A stretch of 64,000 bases of DNA from Streptomyces sp. WM4235 (GCF_001279725.1 NZ_LGDE01000371.1:1-64000), one strand, 5' to 3'. Shown: positions 24,820-35,787, counted from the first letter of the stretch. Notes: generated by a model from the letters alone, not told the origin. Made by a program: numbers and translations.

Positions 24820-26118
24820 CTACGCGCCCGCGTCCGCCTTCGCGGGGGCCGGGTGCCGGCGCGCCGTGAAGAGGGCCAGGGCCGCCATCGGCAGCAGCAG
24901 CGCGGCGCCGATCGCGTTGAGCCACCCGTATCCCGCCCGGGCCATGACCAGGCCGGCCGCGGCCCCGCCCAGACCGGCGGCCGCGTTCATCGTGAGGTCG
25001 CTCAGTCCCTGGACGGCGGCCCGCGCGGCCTGCGGTACGGAATCGGTCAGCAGGGCCGAGCCCGAGACCATTCCCGCGGACCAGCCGAGACCGAGCAGGA
25101 ACAGGCCGAGGGCGGACTGCGCGTGGCTCGGGCCGGCGGTACCGGCGAGCAGCGCGGCGACCGACAGCAGACCGGCCGCGAGCCCGATCACGGACAGCCG
25201 GCCGATCCGGTCGGCGAGCCATCCCATGACGGGGGAGAAGGCGAACATGCCGGCGATGTGACCGCTGATCACCAGTCCGACGAGCTTCAGGTCGGCGCCG
25301 TGGTGACCGAGGTCCACCGGGGTCATGACCATGATCGAGACCATGGTGGTGTGCGACACCGCGACGGTCAGCAGGGCGAGCCTGGCACGCGGCGACTCCC
25401 GGACGGCCGTGAAACCGGCGCGCAGCGAGCGCCCGGCCCGGGTCTGCTCCCCGGGCGCGGCCAGCGCCCGGGCCGTCAGCAGCGGATCGGGTCGCAGGAG
25501 GACGCCGATCAGGGTGCCGGTGAGGACGAAGACGGCGCCGGCCCACACGAAGGGGCCCGCCGTCTCGGGTATGGAGGTCCCGGCGAAGCTGTGGCTGGCC
25601 GGTGCGGAGAGGTTCGGGCCGAGCACCGCGCCGATGGTGGACGCCCACACGACCACGGAGATCGCCCGCGCGCGGCGGTCGGGCGCCGCGAGGTCGGCGG
25701 CGGCGAACCGGGCCTGGAGGTTGGCGGAGGACGCGGCGCCGAAGGCGGCCATGCCCACCAGCAGGAGCGGGAAGTTCCCGATCGTGGCGGCCAGTACGAC
25801 CAGGGCCGCGCCGGCGGCTCCGATCGCGTACGCCAGGACCAGACCCGGACGGCGCCCGCGCGCGGTCATCAGGGCGGCGAGCGGCAGCGAGAGCAGCGCG
25901 GTGCCGATCACGGAGGCGGTGGACGCGAATCCCGACATGGCCTCGGTGCCGCTGACCTCGGTGGCGAGGACCGGGGCCAGGGCGATGCTGATGGGCACGC
26001 CCAGCCCGCCCAGCATCTGAGCGGCGATCAGCACGGCGGACGTGCGCCGCTGCAACCGGGGGAGGTCCGTCGCCGCGACCGAGGGCGCGGTGCGTTCGGT
26101 ACCGGGGGAGGCCGTCAC
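24820..26118 (-). CDS. MFS transporter
   Basis: GTG 26118 is chosen because GAGGGGG lies about 8-10 nt upstream and the residues before it are not coding-like. The 432-aa protein has about 12 hydrophobic helices, with the MFS loop motif GRRPGLVLAY after helix 2 and DRIGRLSVIGLAAGL in the second half. It resembles drug-efflux permeases, but the substrate cannot be read from sequence. The 26119-26359 interval upstream shows nothing recognisable. Confidence 0.87.
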   Translation of the reverse strand: MTASPGTERTAPSVAATDLPRLQRRTSAVLIAAQMLGGLGVPISIALAPVLATEVSGTEAMSGFASTASVIGTALLSLPLAALMTARGRRPGLVLAYAIGAAGAALVVLAATIGNFPLLLVGMAAFGAASSANLQARFAAADLAAPDRRARAISVVVWASTIGAVLGPNLSAPASHSFAGTSIPETAGPFVWAGAVFVLTGTLIGVLLRPDPLLTARALAAPGEQTRAGRSLRAGFTAVRESPRARLALLTVAVSHTTMVSIMVMTPVDLGHHGADLKLVGLVISGHIAGMFAFSPVMGWLADRIGRLSVIGLAAGLLSVAALLAGTAGPSHAQSALGLFLLGLGWSAGMVSGSALLTDSVPQAARAAVQGLSDLTMNAAAGLGGAAAGLVMARAGYGWLNAIGAALLLPMAALALFTARRHPAPAKADAGA

Positions 26119-26359
26119 CGCCCACACCCCCTCGACGGCCGCGGCGGGCGGGCGGAGGGCGGGGAGCCGGGTGCGGCGGCGGGAGTGTTCACCGCGGCAG
26201 TGTGCCACCCCGTACCGCGAGGTGGAACCGGGTATCCGGGCCCTCGGGACGATGCGCGGTCACGCGCCCCGTGTGCACCCGCGCGCGCCCGTGACGCCGC
26301 GCCGGGTCTCGCCGGGTCGCGCCGGGCCCGGGCGTCGGAACAGCGGCGGAGGCACGCCG

Positions 26360-26923
26360 TCAGAACAGCGGCTGCGGAAGCACGCCCTCCAGCGCGAGCA
26401 GCAGGCGCTTGGTCTCCACCCCGCCGCCGAACCCGCCGATCCCGCCGTCGTTCTCCACCACCCGGTGACAGGCCACCACCAGCGGCAGGGGGTTCGAGCC
26501 CATGGCGTTGCCCACGGCCTGGGCCGCGCCCGGCTGCCCGACCCGCGCGGCGAGTTCCCCGTACCCGACGACCGACCCGTAGGGCACCGAGCGGTCCAGC
26601 TCCAGGAGCACCTGGCGGTTGAAGCCGGAGCTCAGCCGCCAGTCCAGCGGCAGCTCGAAGCGCCGCAGCGAACCGGCGAAGTAGGCGTTCAGCTGGCGTA
26701 CGGGCTCGGCGAGCAGGACCTCCTCGCCCGGCGCGGGCCGCCAGGCGTCGGCGCCGAGCCGGGAGACCAACGAGCCGATCATCCTCTCGACGCGGTCCGG
26801 TCCGGCGTGGAACTCGACGCGGACCAGCCCCTCGGGGGTCGCCGCCAGGAGCAGGGGGCCGATGTCGCCGGTGACGACCGTCCATTCGAGGTGCGGCCCG
26901 CGGGGCCGCTCGGAGCTGTCCAC
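26360..26923 (-). CDS. ogt: methylated-DNA-[protein]-cysteine S-methyltransferase
   Basis: This 187-aa suicide DNA-repair enzyme removes alkyl groups from O6 of guanine onto its own Cys. The active-site segment reads VVACHRVVEND; the DNA-binding HTH is SVPYGSVVGYGELAARVGQP, followed by AQAVGNAMGSNPLPL. The usual Pro before the active Cys (PCHRV) is Ala here. GTG 26923 is the start; a damage-type promoter at 26930-26952 predicts a transcript beginning at that GTG. The Ada-type N-terminal sensor is absent. Confidence 0.93.
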   Translation of the reverse strand: MDSSERPRGPHLEWTVVTGDIGPLLLAATPEGLVRVEFHAGPDRVERMIGSLVSRLGADAWRPAPGEEVLLAEPVRQLNAYFAGSLRRFELPLDWRLSSGFNRQVLLELDRSVPYGSVVGYGELAARVGQPGAAQAVGNAMGSNPLPLVVACHRVVENDGGIGGFGGGVETKRLLLALEGVLPQPLF

Positions 26924-26929
26924 CCGTCC

Positions 26930-26952
26930 ACGGTACGGCGCCCCGCGGACAA
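26930..26952 (-). promoter_or_regulatory. PafBC-type DNA-damage promoter of ogt
   Basis: Minus strand: TTGTCCGCG (26952-26944), 8 nt, TACCGT (26935-26930). It departs from TTGTCRGTG-N8-TANNNT at the R position and two weak positions. The start is predicted at or beside the GTG 26923, so the mRNA would be leaderless. Confidence 0.55.
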
Positions 26953-26984
26953 CGACGACGGGTTCGCCGCGGCCGGGGCGGGGC

Positions 26985-27893
26985 TCAGTACCAGCCCACC
27001 GCCCTGCGCACGACGTCGGGCGTGTTGGTGATGATCCCGTCCACGCCCATCTCCTGGACCTTTCGCGCCGTGGCCGCGTTGTCCACGGTCCAGGTGTCCA
27101 CCTCCATGGCCTTGCCGTGGGGGCCGCGCAGGGCGTGCACGGCCGCCACCCAGTCCGCCGAGAGGGTGGTGTGCCAGGGGTTGATCCGGTCGGTGAAGGC
27201 GGCGTATCGCGGCAGCTCGGCCACGGTGGGCGTGCCCAGGAAGGCCGTCACGAGGTCGGGCCGCAGATCGTGCACGATCCGGATGGAGTCGGCGCTGAAG
27301 CTCTGCACCACCAGCCGCCGCTCCACGCGGTTCCTGTCGAGCCAGCCGGTGGCGTCCAGCAGGTTCAGGGTCTCCCGCTCGATCCCGGGGTAGATCTCCG
27401 GCCTCTTGATCTCCAGCAGCAGTTTCTGCTGGTTGCGCCGCACCCGCGCGAGGTACTCCCGCAGGGTCGGCACCGTGGCACCCGCGTACTGCTCGTCCTT
27501 GCCGAACCAGCTGCCCGCGTCCAGCAGGGCGATCTCGTCCGCGGTGAAGTCCTTGACCAGCCAGGGCTTGCGGTCGGGGAACACCTGCTCGACGTCGGTG
27601 GTGCGGGCCAGGTTGTCGTCGTGGATCACGACCAGGACGCCGTCCCTCGTGCGCTGGACGTCGTTCTCGACCCAGTCGATGCCCATCCGCATCGCGAGGT
27701 CGATCGAGGCCAGCGTGTTCTCCGGGGCGTACGCCGAAGCCCCCCGGTGGGCGTAGACCACCGGGGGGGAGGACGCGGCCGAGCCGGACCCCGAGGCGGG
27801 ACCGGACGCGGTGGCCGAGGTGGCCGTGCCCAGCACGGAGAGGGCGAGGCCCAGGACTGCGGCGGCCACGGCTGCTGGTCGGACGACGTACAT
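26985..27893 (-). CDS. secreted glycerophosphodiester phosphodiesterase
   Basis: The enzyme hydrolyses glycerophosphodiesters to glycerol 3-phosphate and an alcohol. ATG 27893 is chosen for its GAGGAG site 7 nt upstream. The 302-aa protein has a signal peptide (Ala/Leu-rich, cleavage near residue 30), the catalytic HRGASAYAPENT and WVENDVQRTRDGVLVVIHDD segments (His, Glu, Asp, His), then EIKRPEIYPGIE and VDTWTVDN near the end. It probably scavenges phosphodiesters outside the membrane. The Pho-box status of the upstream gap was not resolved. Confidence 0.92.
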   Translation of the reverse strand: MYVVRPAAVAAAVLGLALSVLGTATSATASGPASGSGSAASSPPVVYAHRGASAYAPENTLASIDLAMRMGIDWVENDVQRTRDGVLVVIHDDNLARTTDVEQVFPDRKPWLVKDFTADEIALLDAGSWFGKDEQYAGATVPTLREYLARVRRNQQKLLLEIKRPEIYPGIERETLNLLDATGWLDRNRVERRLVVQSFSADSIRIVHDLRPDLVTAFLGTPTVAELPRYAAFTDRINPWHTTLSADWVAAVHALRGPHGKAMEVDTWTVDNAATARKVQEMGVDGIITNTPDVVRRAVGWY

Positions 27894-28088
27894 GTGCGTT
27901 CTCCTCGGGTCGTGAGCCCTGCTCCCTGCCTCAAACGGGCGCGGAGCGGCAGACGTTGCGGCGATGCACTTCACGGAGTTTCGCGATCATCATGGGGTTG
28001 AAGATCACGGGGCCGCCACCGAACTACGACAAACGGACCAGAATGGAGCAGACCCGCCGGACCCCCGGAAGCCCGTGGCGGACGTGCG

Positions 28089-28110
28089 TGTCAGTGGGGG
28101 GTCGTACGGT
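28089..28110 (+). promoter_or_regulatory. PafBC-type DNA-damage promoter of uvrB
   Basis: TGTCAGTG (28089-28096), 8 nt, TACGGT (28105-28110) fits TTGTCRGTG-N8-TANNNT except for the first T (here G). The start falls at about 28117, the A of the uvrB ATG, so a leaderless mRNA is predicted. Confidence 0.72.
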
Positions 28111-28116
28111 TGAGGC

Positions 28117-30264
<2,148 letters not shown>

Positions 30265-30354
30265 CGTGGGGGCTGTCAGTAGGGTTGGGCACCAGCCGCA
30301 GGTACACGCTGCGACCCGCCGACAACGGGGCGGGCCATGGAGAGGGGACATCAC

Positions 30355-30933
30355 GTGACGGTCAACATGACCAAGGGTCAGGCCATCAGTCTGCAGAAGG
30401 CGGACGGAGGCACGCTGACCGCGGTCCGGATGGGGCTCGGCTGGCAGGCGGCGAAGCGTCGGGGGCTGTTCGGGTCGCGGACCCGGGAGATCGACCTCGA
30501 CGCGTCGGCGGTGCTGTTCGCCGACAAGCAGCCGGTGGACGTCGTGTTCTTCCGGCACCTGCAGAGCGACGACGGCTCGGTCCGCCACACCGGTGACAAC
30601 CTCGTCGGCGGCGTCGGCCAGGGCGGGGACGACGAGGCGATCCTCGTCGACCTCCAGCGCGTGCCGGTGCACATCGACCAGATCGTCTTCACGGTGAACT
30701 CCTTCACCGGGCAGACGTTCCAGGAGGTGCAGAACGCCTTCTGCCGCATCGTCGACGAGACCAACGGCCAGGAACTGGCCCGCTACACCCTCGACGGCGG
30801 CGGCGCGTACACCGCGCAGATCATGGCGAAGGTGTCCCGCGTGGGCGCCGGCTGGCAGATGACGGCCCTCGGAAACCCGGCCAACGGCCGGACCTTCCAG
30901 GACCTGATGCCGTCGATCCTGCCGCACCTGTAA
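30355..30933 (+). CDS. TerD-family protein
   Basis: GTG 30355 follows a GAGAGGGG site. The 192-aa product has the calcium-binding TerD fold: MTKGQAISLQK, EIDLDASAVLFA, DNLVGGVGQGGDDEAILVDL and QEVQNAFCRIVDE. The acidic GxGxGDDE loop is the expected Ca site. TerD proteins belong to the ter stress-response systems (tellurite, phage and colicin resistance), whose biochemistry is unsettled. It lies 90 bp after uvrB and 50 bp before a TerD-fusion gene. Confidence 0.9.
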   Translation: MTVNMTKGQAISLQKADGGTLTAVRMGLGWQAAKRRGLFGSRTREIDLDASAVLFADKQPVDVVFFRHLQSDDGSVRHTGDNLVGGVGQGGDDEAILVDLQRVPVHIDQIVFTVNSFTGQTFQEVQNAFCRIVDETNGQELARYTLDGGGAYTAQIMAKVSRVGAGWQMTALGNPANGRTFQDLMPSILPHL

Positions 30934-30983
30934 GCAGCACCGGACAAGAGCAAAGAGAAGAAGGCACGGGGGAGGGCTGCACG

Positions 30984-32951
30984 ATGACGGCCGAACTGGT
31001 CCGGGGGCAGAACCACCCCCTGTCCGAGAGCAGGGTGGAGATCAGGGTCTCGGCGGGCACGCCGGTACTGGCCCTGGTCTCGACCGGTGACGACGAGGGC
31101 CGGTTGGCCGGACCCGCGTCGCTGGCCCACCCCGGCGCCCGGGCACTGCCGGGCCTGGAGGTCCCGGACACGGTCGCCGGCGGGCACCGCTTCACCGTCG
31201 ACCTCGACGCCGTCGGCGAAGCCGTCCACCGGCTCCGGGTGCTGCTCGTGCTGCCGCCCGGCGGCCCGGCGCGCTTCGGCGCGGTGCCGGCCTCGTACGT
31301 CGCCGTCGCCGAACCGCAGGGCGCCGAACTCGCCGGGTACACCCTGACCGGCCTGGAGTCCGAGACCGCCGTGGTGGCCCTGGAGCTGTACCGGCGCCAG
31401 GGTGCCTGGAAGGTCCGGGCCGTGGGCCAGGGGTACGCCGGTGGGCTGAGCGCCCTCCTGGCCGACGCCGGACTGCCCGCACCGGCCGCCGCCGAGCTGG
31501 CCGCCACCGCCACGGGGCTCGTGGCCTCGGGCGACATCACCCTCGCGGTCATGCCGGCCGGGCCCGCCCCCACCGTCCCCCGCGGCCTGCGGGCTCCGCT
31601 GGACGCGCCGCCCCCGACCACGACCCCGCAGGCCCCCGAGCCGCCGGACCCGATCCCGGTCTCCGACGTGCCCCTCGCGACCGGCGCCGGTTCGGCCGGC
31701 GACACCGCGGGCGGCCCGCCGACCATCAGCTACGCCCACCCGCGCCGCCGCCGGACCAGCACCGAGGCGCCCGAACCGGCGCCGCGGGCCGCCGAACCGG
31801 ACGAGCCGGGCCGACCGCCGCGCCCCGTCGCCGGCGACGCCAGTGGCTGGTCCATGGACGAGCGGCTCTACAACCAGGTCTGGGGCATGTTCGAGGACAT
31901 GGCCCGCACGGTCGCCGCCTACCGCAGCGCCGTCGAGTTCGCCGACTCCCGCATGGACCGGGAGCTCGACGAGGCGCTCTCCGACCCCCGCCACCGCCTC
32001 GGCGGCTCCGGCGACGGCGCCCGCGCCACCGCCCGGGCGCGACGCGAGGAGCTCGTGGCCCAGGCCCGCGCCGTGCTCGACCGGGACCTGGCCCAGCTGG
32101 TCGCGGAGTCCGAAGTGGTCGAACCCGCGCTGCCGGCCGCGTACGCCCGCTGGGACAACCCCGTCTGGCATGCCCCCGGCACCCCCCAGGAGAACCCGCT
32201 CGCGCTGCGCCTGGGCGACCTGTCGCTGCCCGAGCGCCCCGAACTGCGCATCCCGATGCTCATGCGGGTGCCGCTGGAGCGCGGCCTGTGGATCGACAAC
32301 GGCCGTACCGGCTCCGAGTCCGCCATGGCCATGGACACCGACCGGCTGCGCCGGGCCGCCATGGACATGGCCGTCGCGCACGCCGTCCGGCTGCTCGCCG
32401 TCCATCCCGGCGACAAGTACTCCGTGCACGTCATCGACGCCGCCGGGGCGGGCGCCGCCTCGCTGGCCCCGCTCGTCCGCGCGGGGGTGCTGGCAGCCCC
32501 GCCCGCCTCCGGTGCCACCGGGGTCACCCAGACCCTCGCGCGACTGACCCGGCGGGTGGACCTCGTACAGATGGCGCTGCGGGCCGGCGCCCCCGAGGAC
32601 CTGCCGCCGGACGTGGACACGGCCGAGCAGCTCCTGATCGTCCACGACTTCCCGCACGGCTTCGACGACCGGTCCGTCACCCAGTTGCGCTACCTCGCCG
32701 ACGAGGGGCCGGCGGTCGGCGTGCACCTGCTGATGGTCGCCGACCGTGACGAGGCCTCCGCCTACGGGCCGCTGCTCGACCCCCTGTGGCGCTCGCTGAT
32801 GCGACTGTCGCCGGTCCCCGACAACCACCTGGCCGACCCCTGGGTCCATCACGCCTGGACCTTCACCCCGGACCTGCCCCCGCAGGGCAGCCAGGTCCTC
32901 GACCAGGCACTGAACCGCATTTCGGAGGCCCGGCGCAGCACCCGTCCGTGA
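30984..32951 (+). CDS. TerD domain fused to a degenerate FtsK-like domain
   Basis: The 655-aa protein starts with a TerD-like domain (about 1-165: RVEIRVSAGTPVLALVSTGD, FTVDLDAVGEAVHRLRVLLV). A Pro/Ala-rich linker (about 195-285) is followed by a helical segment (SMDERLYNQVWGMFEDMART) and a C-terminal domain (about 400-655) like FtsK/SpoIIIE-type ATPases: LIVHDFPHGFDDRSVTQLRY is the Walker B-like strand and VGVHLLMVADRDEAS the next. The expected GxxGxGKS P-loop is not seen (WIDNGRTGSESAM is there instead), so ATP binding is doubtful. It is probably co-transcribed with the TerD gene before it. Confidence 0.8.
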   Translation: MTAELVRGQNHPLSESRVEIRVSAGTPVLALVSTGDDEGRLAGPASLAHPGARALPGLEVPDTVAGGHRFTVDLDAVGEAVHRLRVLLVLPPGGPARFGAVPASYVAVAEPQGAELAGYTLTGLESETAVVALELYRRQGAWKVRAVGQGYAGGLSALLADAGLPAPAAAELAATATGLVASGDITLAVMPAGPAPTVPRGLRAPLDAPPPTTTPQAPEPPDPIPVSDVPLATGAGSAGDTAGGPPTISYAHPRRRRTSTEAPEPAPRAAEPDEPGRPPRPVAGDASGWSMDERLYNQVWGMFEDMARTVAAYRSAVEFADSRMDRELDEALSDPRHRLGGSGDGARATARARREELVAQARAVLDRDLAQLVAESEVVEPALPAAYARWDNPVWHAPGTPQENPLALRLGDLSLPERPELRIPMLMRVPLERGLWIDNGRTGSESAMAMDTDRLRRAAMDMAVAHAVRLLAVHPGDKYSVHVIDAAGAGAASLAPLVRAGVLAAPPASGATGVTQTLARLTRRVDLVQMALRAGAPEDLPPDVDTAEQLLIVHDFPHGFDDRSVTQLRYLADEGPAVGVHLLMVADRDEASAYGPLLDPLWRSLMRLSPVPDNHLADPWVHHAWTFTPDLPPQGSQVLDQALNRISEARRSTRP

Positions 32952-32959
32952 GTCAGGCA

Positions 32960-33000
32960 GGCAGGTCACGGACCGTTTCATGACGCGTGTGTGACCTGCC
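32960..33000 (+). terminator. terminator after the TerD-fusion gene
   Basis: GGCAGGTCAC (32960-32969) pairs perfectly with GTGACCTGCC (32991-33000) over a 21-nt loop, beginning 8 bp after the stop; a CTTTCTT tract follows. Confidence 0.65.
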
Positions 33001-33061
33001 ACTGACCCTTTCTTGGGACTCCCTTTACCTTTCCCCGGTTCGGCGGGTACTGTGGTGCACG

Positions 33062-33173
33062 CGGAGGGGAGTATTCCTGCTACCTGCTACGGCGTACCCG
33101 TCAATACGGACCGCGATCGGTCCCGGGGCGCCGGCCCGAGGCCTCCAGGCCATCCGGGTGGAAGAGACCTCCG
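33062..33173 (+). promoter_or_regulatory. probable yybP-ykoY manganese riboswitch before terC
   Basis: CGGAGG (33062-33067) pairs with CCTCCG (33168-33173) as P1. The conserved GGGGAGTA follows P1 on the 5' side and GAAGAGACC precedes it on the 3' side, the two strands that form the Mn2+ pocket of this class. TCAATACGG and a hairpin (GGACCG 33108-33113 with CGGTCC 33118-33123) lie between. The class commonly controls TerC/MntP-type exporters, and a terC gene starts 54 bp downstream. Confidence 0.78.
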
Positions 33174-33226
33174 GCAGCGATGACGCTGACGAAGTGCTGA
33201 GCCATCCCGCCGGAGGCGTGTAGACA

Positions 33227-34213
33227 GTGGACGTTTCATTCAACATCTGGCTGCTGACCATTCTCGGTCTGAGCATCCTGATCGGCGCCGATTTCTTCAT
33301 CGGCCGCAAGCCCCATGACGTATCCATGAAGGAGGCGGGCATCTGGACGGTCGTCTGGATCGCCCTCGCCGGCCTCTTCGGCCTCGGCCTGCTGTTCTTC
33401 GGCAACGGCCAGGCGTCCCAGGAGTTCTTCGCCGGCTTCATCACCGAGAAGTCGCTGAGCGTCGACAACCTCTTCGTCTTCGTCCTGATCATGGCGAAGT
33501 TCGCGGTGCCCTCCCAGCTCCAGCAGCGCGTCCTGCTGATCGGCGTACTGATCGCCCTGGTGCTCCGCGCGATCTTCATCGCCGCCGGCGCCGCGATCAT
33601 CACCAACTTCTCGTGGGTCTTCTACATCTTCGGCGCGTTCCTGATCTACACCGCCTGGAAGCTCATCCAGGAGGCGCGCGGGAACGACGAGGAAGAGGAG
33701 TTCGAGGAGAACCGCCTCCTGAAGACCATCGAGAAGAAGTTCGGCGTCGCCGACCGCTACCACGGCACGAAGCTCTTCATCCGGAACAACGGCAAGCGCA
33801 TCATGACCCCGCTGATGGTCGTCATGCTCGCCATCGGCACCACCGACGTGCTGTTCGCCCTGGACTCGATCCCCGCGATCTTCGGCCTCACCCAGGACCC
33901 GTACATCGTCTTCACCGCCAACGCCTTCGCCCTGATGGGTCTGCGCCAGCTGTACTTCCTCATCGGCGGCCTGCTCAAGAAGCTGGTCCACCTCAGCTAC
34001 GGCCTGTCCGTGATCCTCGGCTTCATCGGCATCAAGCTGGTGCTGCACGCCCTGCACGAGTCCGGACTGCACGTCCCGCAGATCTCCATCCCGGTCTCCC
34101 TGGGCGTCATCTGCGGCGTGCTGGTGATCACCACCATCACCAGCCTGATCGCCTCGAAGAAGCAGGCGGCGGCCGAGGCCGCCACCGCCGACTCCAAGTC
34201 CATCGACGCCTAG
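33227..34213 (+). CDS. TerC-family membrane protein (probable metal exporter)
   Basis: The 328-aa protein has about nine membrane helices and the TerC hallmarks: ITEKSLSVDNLFVFVLIM, LIYTAWKLIQEARGNDEEEE and VMLAIGTTDVLFALDSIPAI with acidic residues in the helices. TerC proteins of this type export Mn2+, in some bacteria during metalation of secreted enzymes, and the upstream riboswitch supports Mn2+ control. GTG 33227 follows GGAGG at 33211-33215. A terminator hairpin at 34246-34274 follows. Confidence 0.92.
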   Translation: MDVSFNIWLLTILGLSILIGADFFIGRKPHDVSMKEAGIWTVVWIALAGLFGLGLLFFGNGQASQEFFAGFITEKSLSVDNLFVFVLIMAKFAVPSQLQQRVLLIGVLIALVLRAIFIAAGAAIITNFSWVFYIFGAFLIYTAWKLIQEARGNDEEEEFEENRLLKTIEKKFGVADRYHGTKLFIRNNGKRIMTPLMVVMLAIGTTDVLFALDSIPAIFGLTQDPYIVFTANAFALMGLRQLYFLIGGLLKKLVHLSYGLSVILGFIGIKLVLHALHESGLHVPQISIPVSLGVICGVLVITTITSLIASKKQAAAEAATADSKSIDA

Positions 34214-34241
34214 GTCCTGTCGGGGTCGGGAGTCCGTCGAC

Positions 34242-35606
34242 TCACACGGGGGCGGCCGCTTCGGCCGCCCCCGTTCGCGTGCCCCCGGCCGCCTTCGAGC
34301 CCCGCTCGGCGAGCACCGTCGGGTTCGTCTCCGGCAGCAGCGCGAAGCAGCCCAGGCTGACCAGGGCGATCACGGTCAGGTACACGGCGACCCCCCAGGG
34401 CGGGCCCGAACCGTCCGCCAGCGCGGTCGCCACGATCGGGGTCAGCGCCCCACCCAGCACCCCGCCCAGGTTGTACCCGACGGCCGCCCCCGTGCAGCGG
34501 ATCCGCGGGGCGTACAGCTCGGGCAGGTACGCGCCCACCACGGCGAACATCGTCACCATGCCCAGCAGCGCCACCACACAGCCCAGGGTCATGAGCAGCG
34601 GATCCGCCGTGCGCAGCAGCGCGACGAAGGGGAACATCCACACCGCGCAGAGCGCACAACCGGCCAGGCACAGCGGGCGGCGCCCCCACCGGTCACCGCA
34701 CAGCGCCACCAGCGGGGTCGCCAGGCCCTTCAGGGCGACCGCCGCCATCACACAGGCCAGCATGACCGTGCGGTCCACCCGCAGGTGCTCGGTGGCGTAC
34801 GCCAGGGACCAGGTGGTGACCGCGTAGAAGACGGCGTAACCGATCGCCAGCGCCCCGCCGGTCAGCAGCAGCAGCCGCCAGTGATCCCGCACCACCTCGC
34901 CGAGCGGGCTGCGCGCCCGGCGGCCGGTCTCGGCGAGCGCGCGGAACTGCGGGGTCTCCTCGACCGAGTGCCGCAGCCACAGCCCGGCCAGCGCCGGCAC
35001 CGCGGCGGCCCAGAACGGGACCCGCCAGCCCCAGGAGGTGAACTGCGCGTCGGTCAGGGTCGCGGACAGGGTCAGCATCAGGCCGTTGGCCAGCAGGAAG
35101 CCCACGGCCGGGCCGGCCTGCGGGAAGCTCGCCCACAGCCCGCGCCGGTGCTCGGGCGCGTGCTCGGCCGTCAGCAGCACGGCGCCGCCCCACTCGCCGC
35201 CGAGCCCGAGCCCCTGGAGGAAGCGCAGCAGGAGCAGCAGGAGCGGAGCGGCGATGCCGATGGACGCGTACGACGGCACACAGCCGACCAGCACCGTGGC
35301 AAGGCCGGTCAGCAGCAGGGAACCCAGCAGGACGGGACGGCGGCCGTACCGGTCGCCGATGTGGCCGAAGACGGCCGAACCGAGGGGGCGGGCCAGGAAG
35401 CCGATGCCGAAGGTGCCGAAGGCGGCGAGGGTTCCGGCGAGCGGCGAGAGGGACGGGAAGAACAGCGGGCCGAGCACCAGGGCGGCGGCCGTGCCGTACA
35501 CGAAAAAGTCGTAGAACTCGATGGCGGTGCCGGCGAGGGAGGCCGAGGCGAGCCGCAGCATCGAGGGAGGTTCCGAGGAGGGGGCGGGGGAGGGGTCTTG
35601 TCGCAT
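34242..35606 (-). CDS. MHS-family MFS transporter
   Basis: ATG 35606 (MRQDPSPAPSS) is preferred over an upstream start at 35630. The 454-aa protein has 12 predicted helices and the metabolite:H+ symporter signatures TAIEFYDFFVYGTAAALV, ARPLGSAVFGHIGDRYGRRP and RFLQGLGLGGEWGGAVLL. Relatives import shikimate, proline/betaine, alpha-ketoglutarate or citrate. The actual substrate cannot be told. The stop and last codons lie in a terminator hairpin. Confidence 0.9.
   Translation of the reverse strand: MRQDPSPAPSSEPPSMLRLASASLAGTAIEFYDFFVYGTAAALVLGPLFFPSLSPLAGTLAAFGTFGIGFLARPLGSAVFGHIGDRYGRRPVLLGSLLLTGLATVLVGCVPSYASIGIAAPLLLLLLRFLQGLGLGGEWGGAVLLTAEHAPEHRRGLWASFPQAGPAVGFLLANGLMLTLSATLTDAQFTSWGWRVPFWAAAVPALAGLWLRHSVEETPQFRALAETGRRARSPLGEVVRDHWRLLLLTGGALAIGYAVFYAVTTWSLAYATEHLRVDRTVMLACVMAAVALKGLATPLVALCGDRWGRRPLCLAGCALCAVWMFPFVALLRTADPLLMTLGCVVALLGMVTMFAVVGAYLPELYAPRIRCTGAAVGYNLGGVLGGALTPIVATALADGSGPPWGVAVYLTVIALVSLGCFALLPETNPTVLAERGSKAAGGTRTGAAEAAAPV
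34246..34274. terminator. bidirectional terminator overlapping an MFS gene end
   Basis: ACGGGGGCGGCCG (34246-34258) pairs perfectly with CGGCCGCCCCCGT (34262-34274) around CTT. It ends terC transcription while also coding the last residues (AEAAAPV) of the convergent transporter gene. Confidence 0.8.
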
Positions 35607-35723
35607 GGTGCGGGAACTACCCCACCCCACACCCTCGGGACGTGCGTGCGGCCGTCATCGACCGGAAGGAGTTCACCCCTTCCCGGTGTTGACGGGGCTC
35701 CGACCGGCCGCCGACCGGCCGCC

Positions 35724-35774
35724 GGCGGTCGGCGAACCGCCGCCGGAGGCCGGCCGGCATCCGACGCCGGCCGG
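35724..35774 (-). terminator. tandem hairpins after the MBL hydrolase gene
   Basis: CCGGCCGGC (35750-35758) pairs with GCCGGCCGG (35766-35774), and GGCGGT (35724-35729) pairs with ACCGCC (35736-35741). Both lie just past the minus-strand stop at 35788. Nearby GACCGGCCGCC is present twice in tandem. Confidence 0.6.
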
Positions 35775-35787
35775 CCGGTGGTGATCG

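Noticed and set aside
30275..30297. TGTCAGTAGGGT after uvrB as a damage promoter for terD
   Set aside because: The -10-like TAGGGT overlaps the TGTCAGT element; the required 8-nt spacer is missing.
35690..35780. GC-rich repeats as a possible mobile-element end
   Set aside because: No transposase gene or target duplication is present; hairpins fit a terminator.
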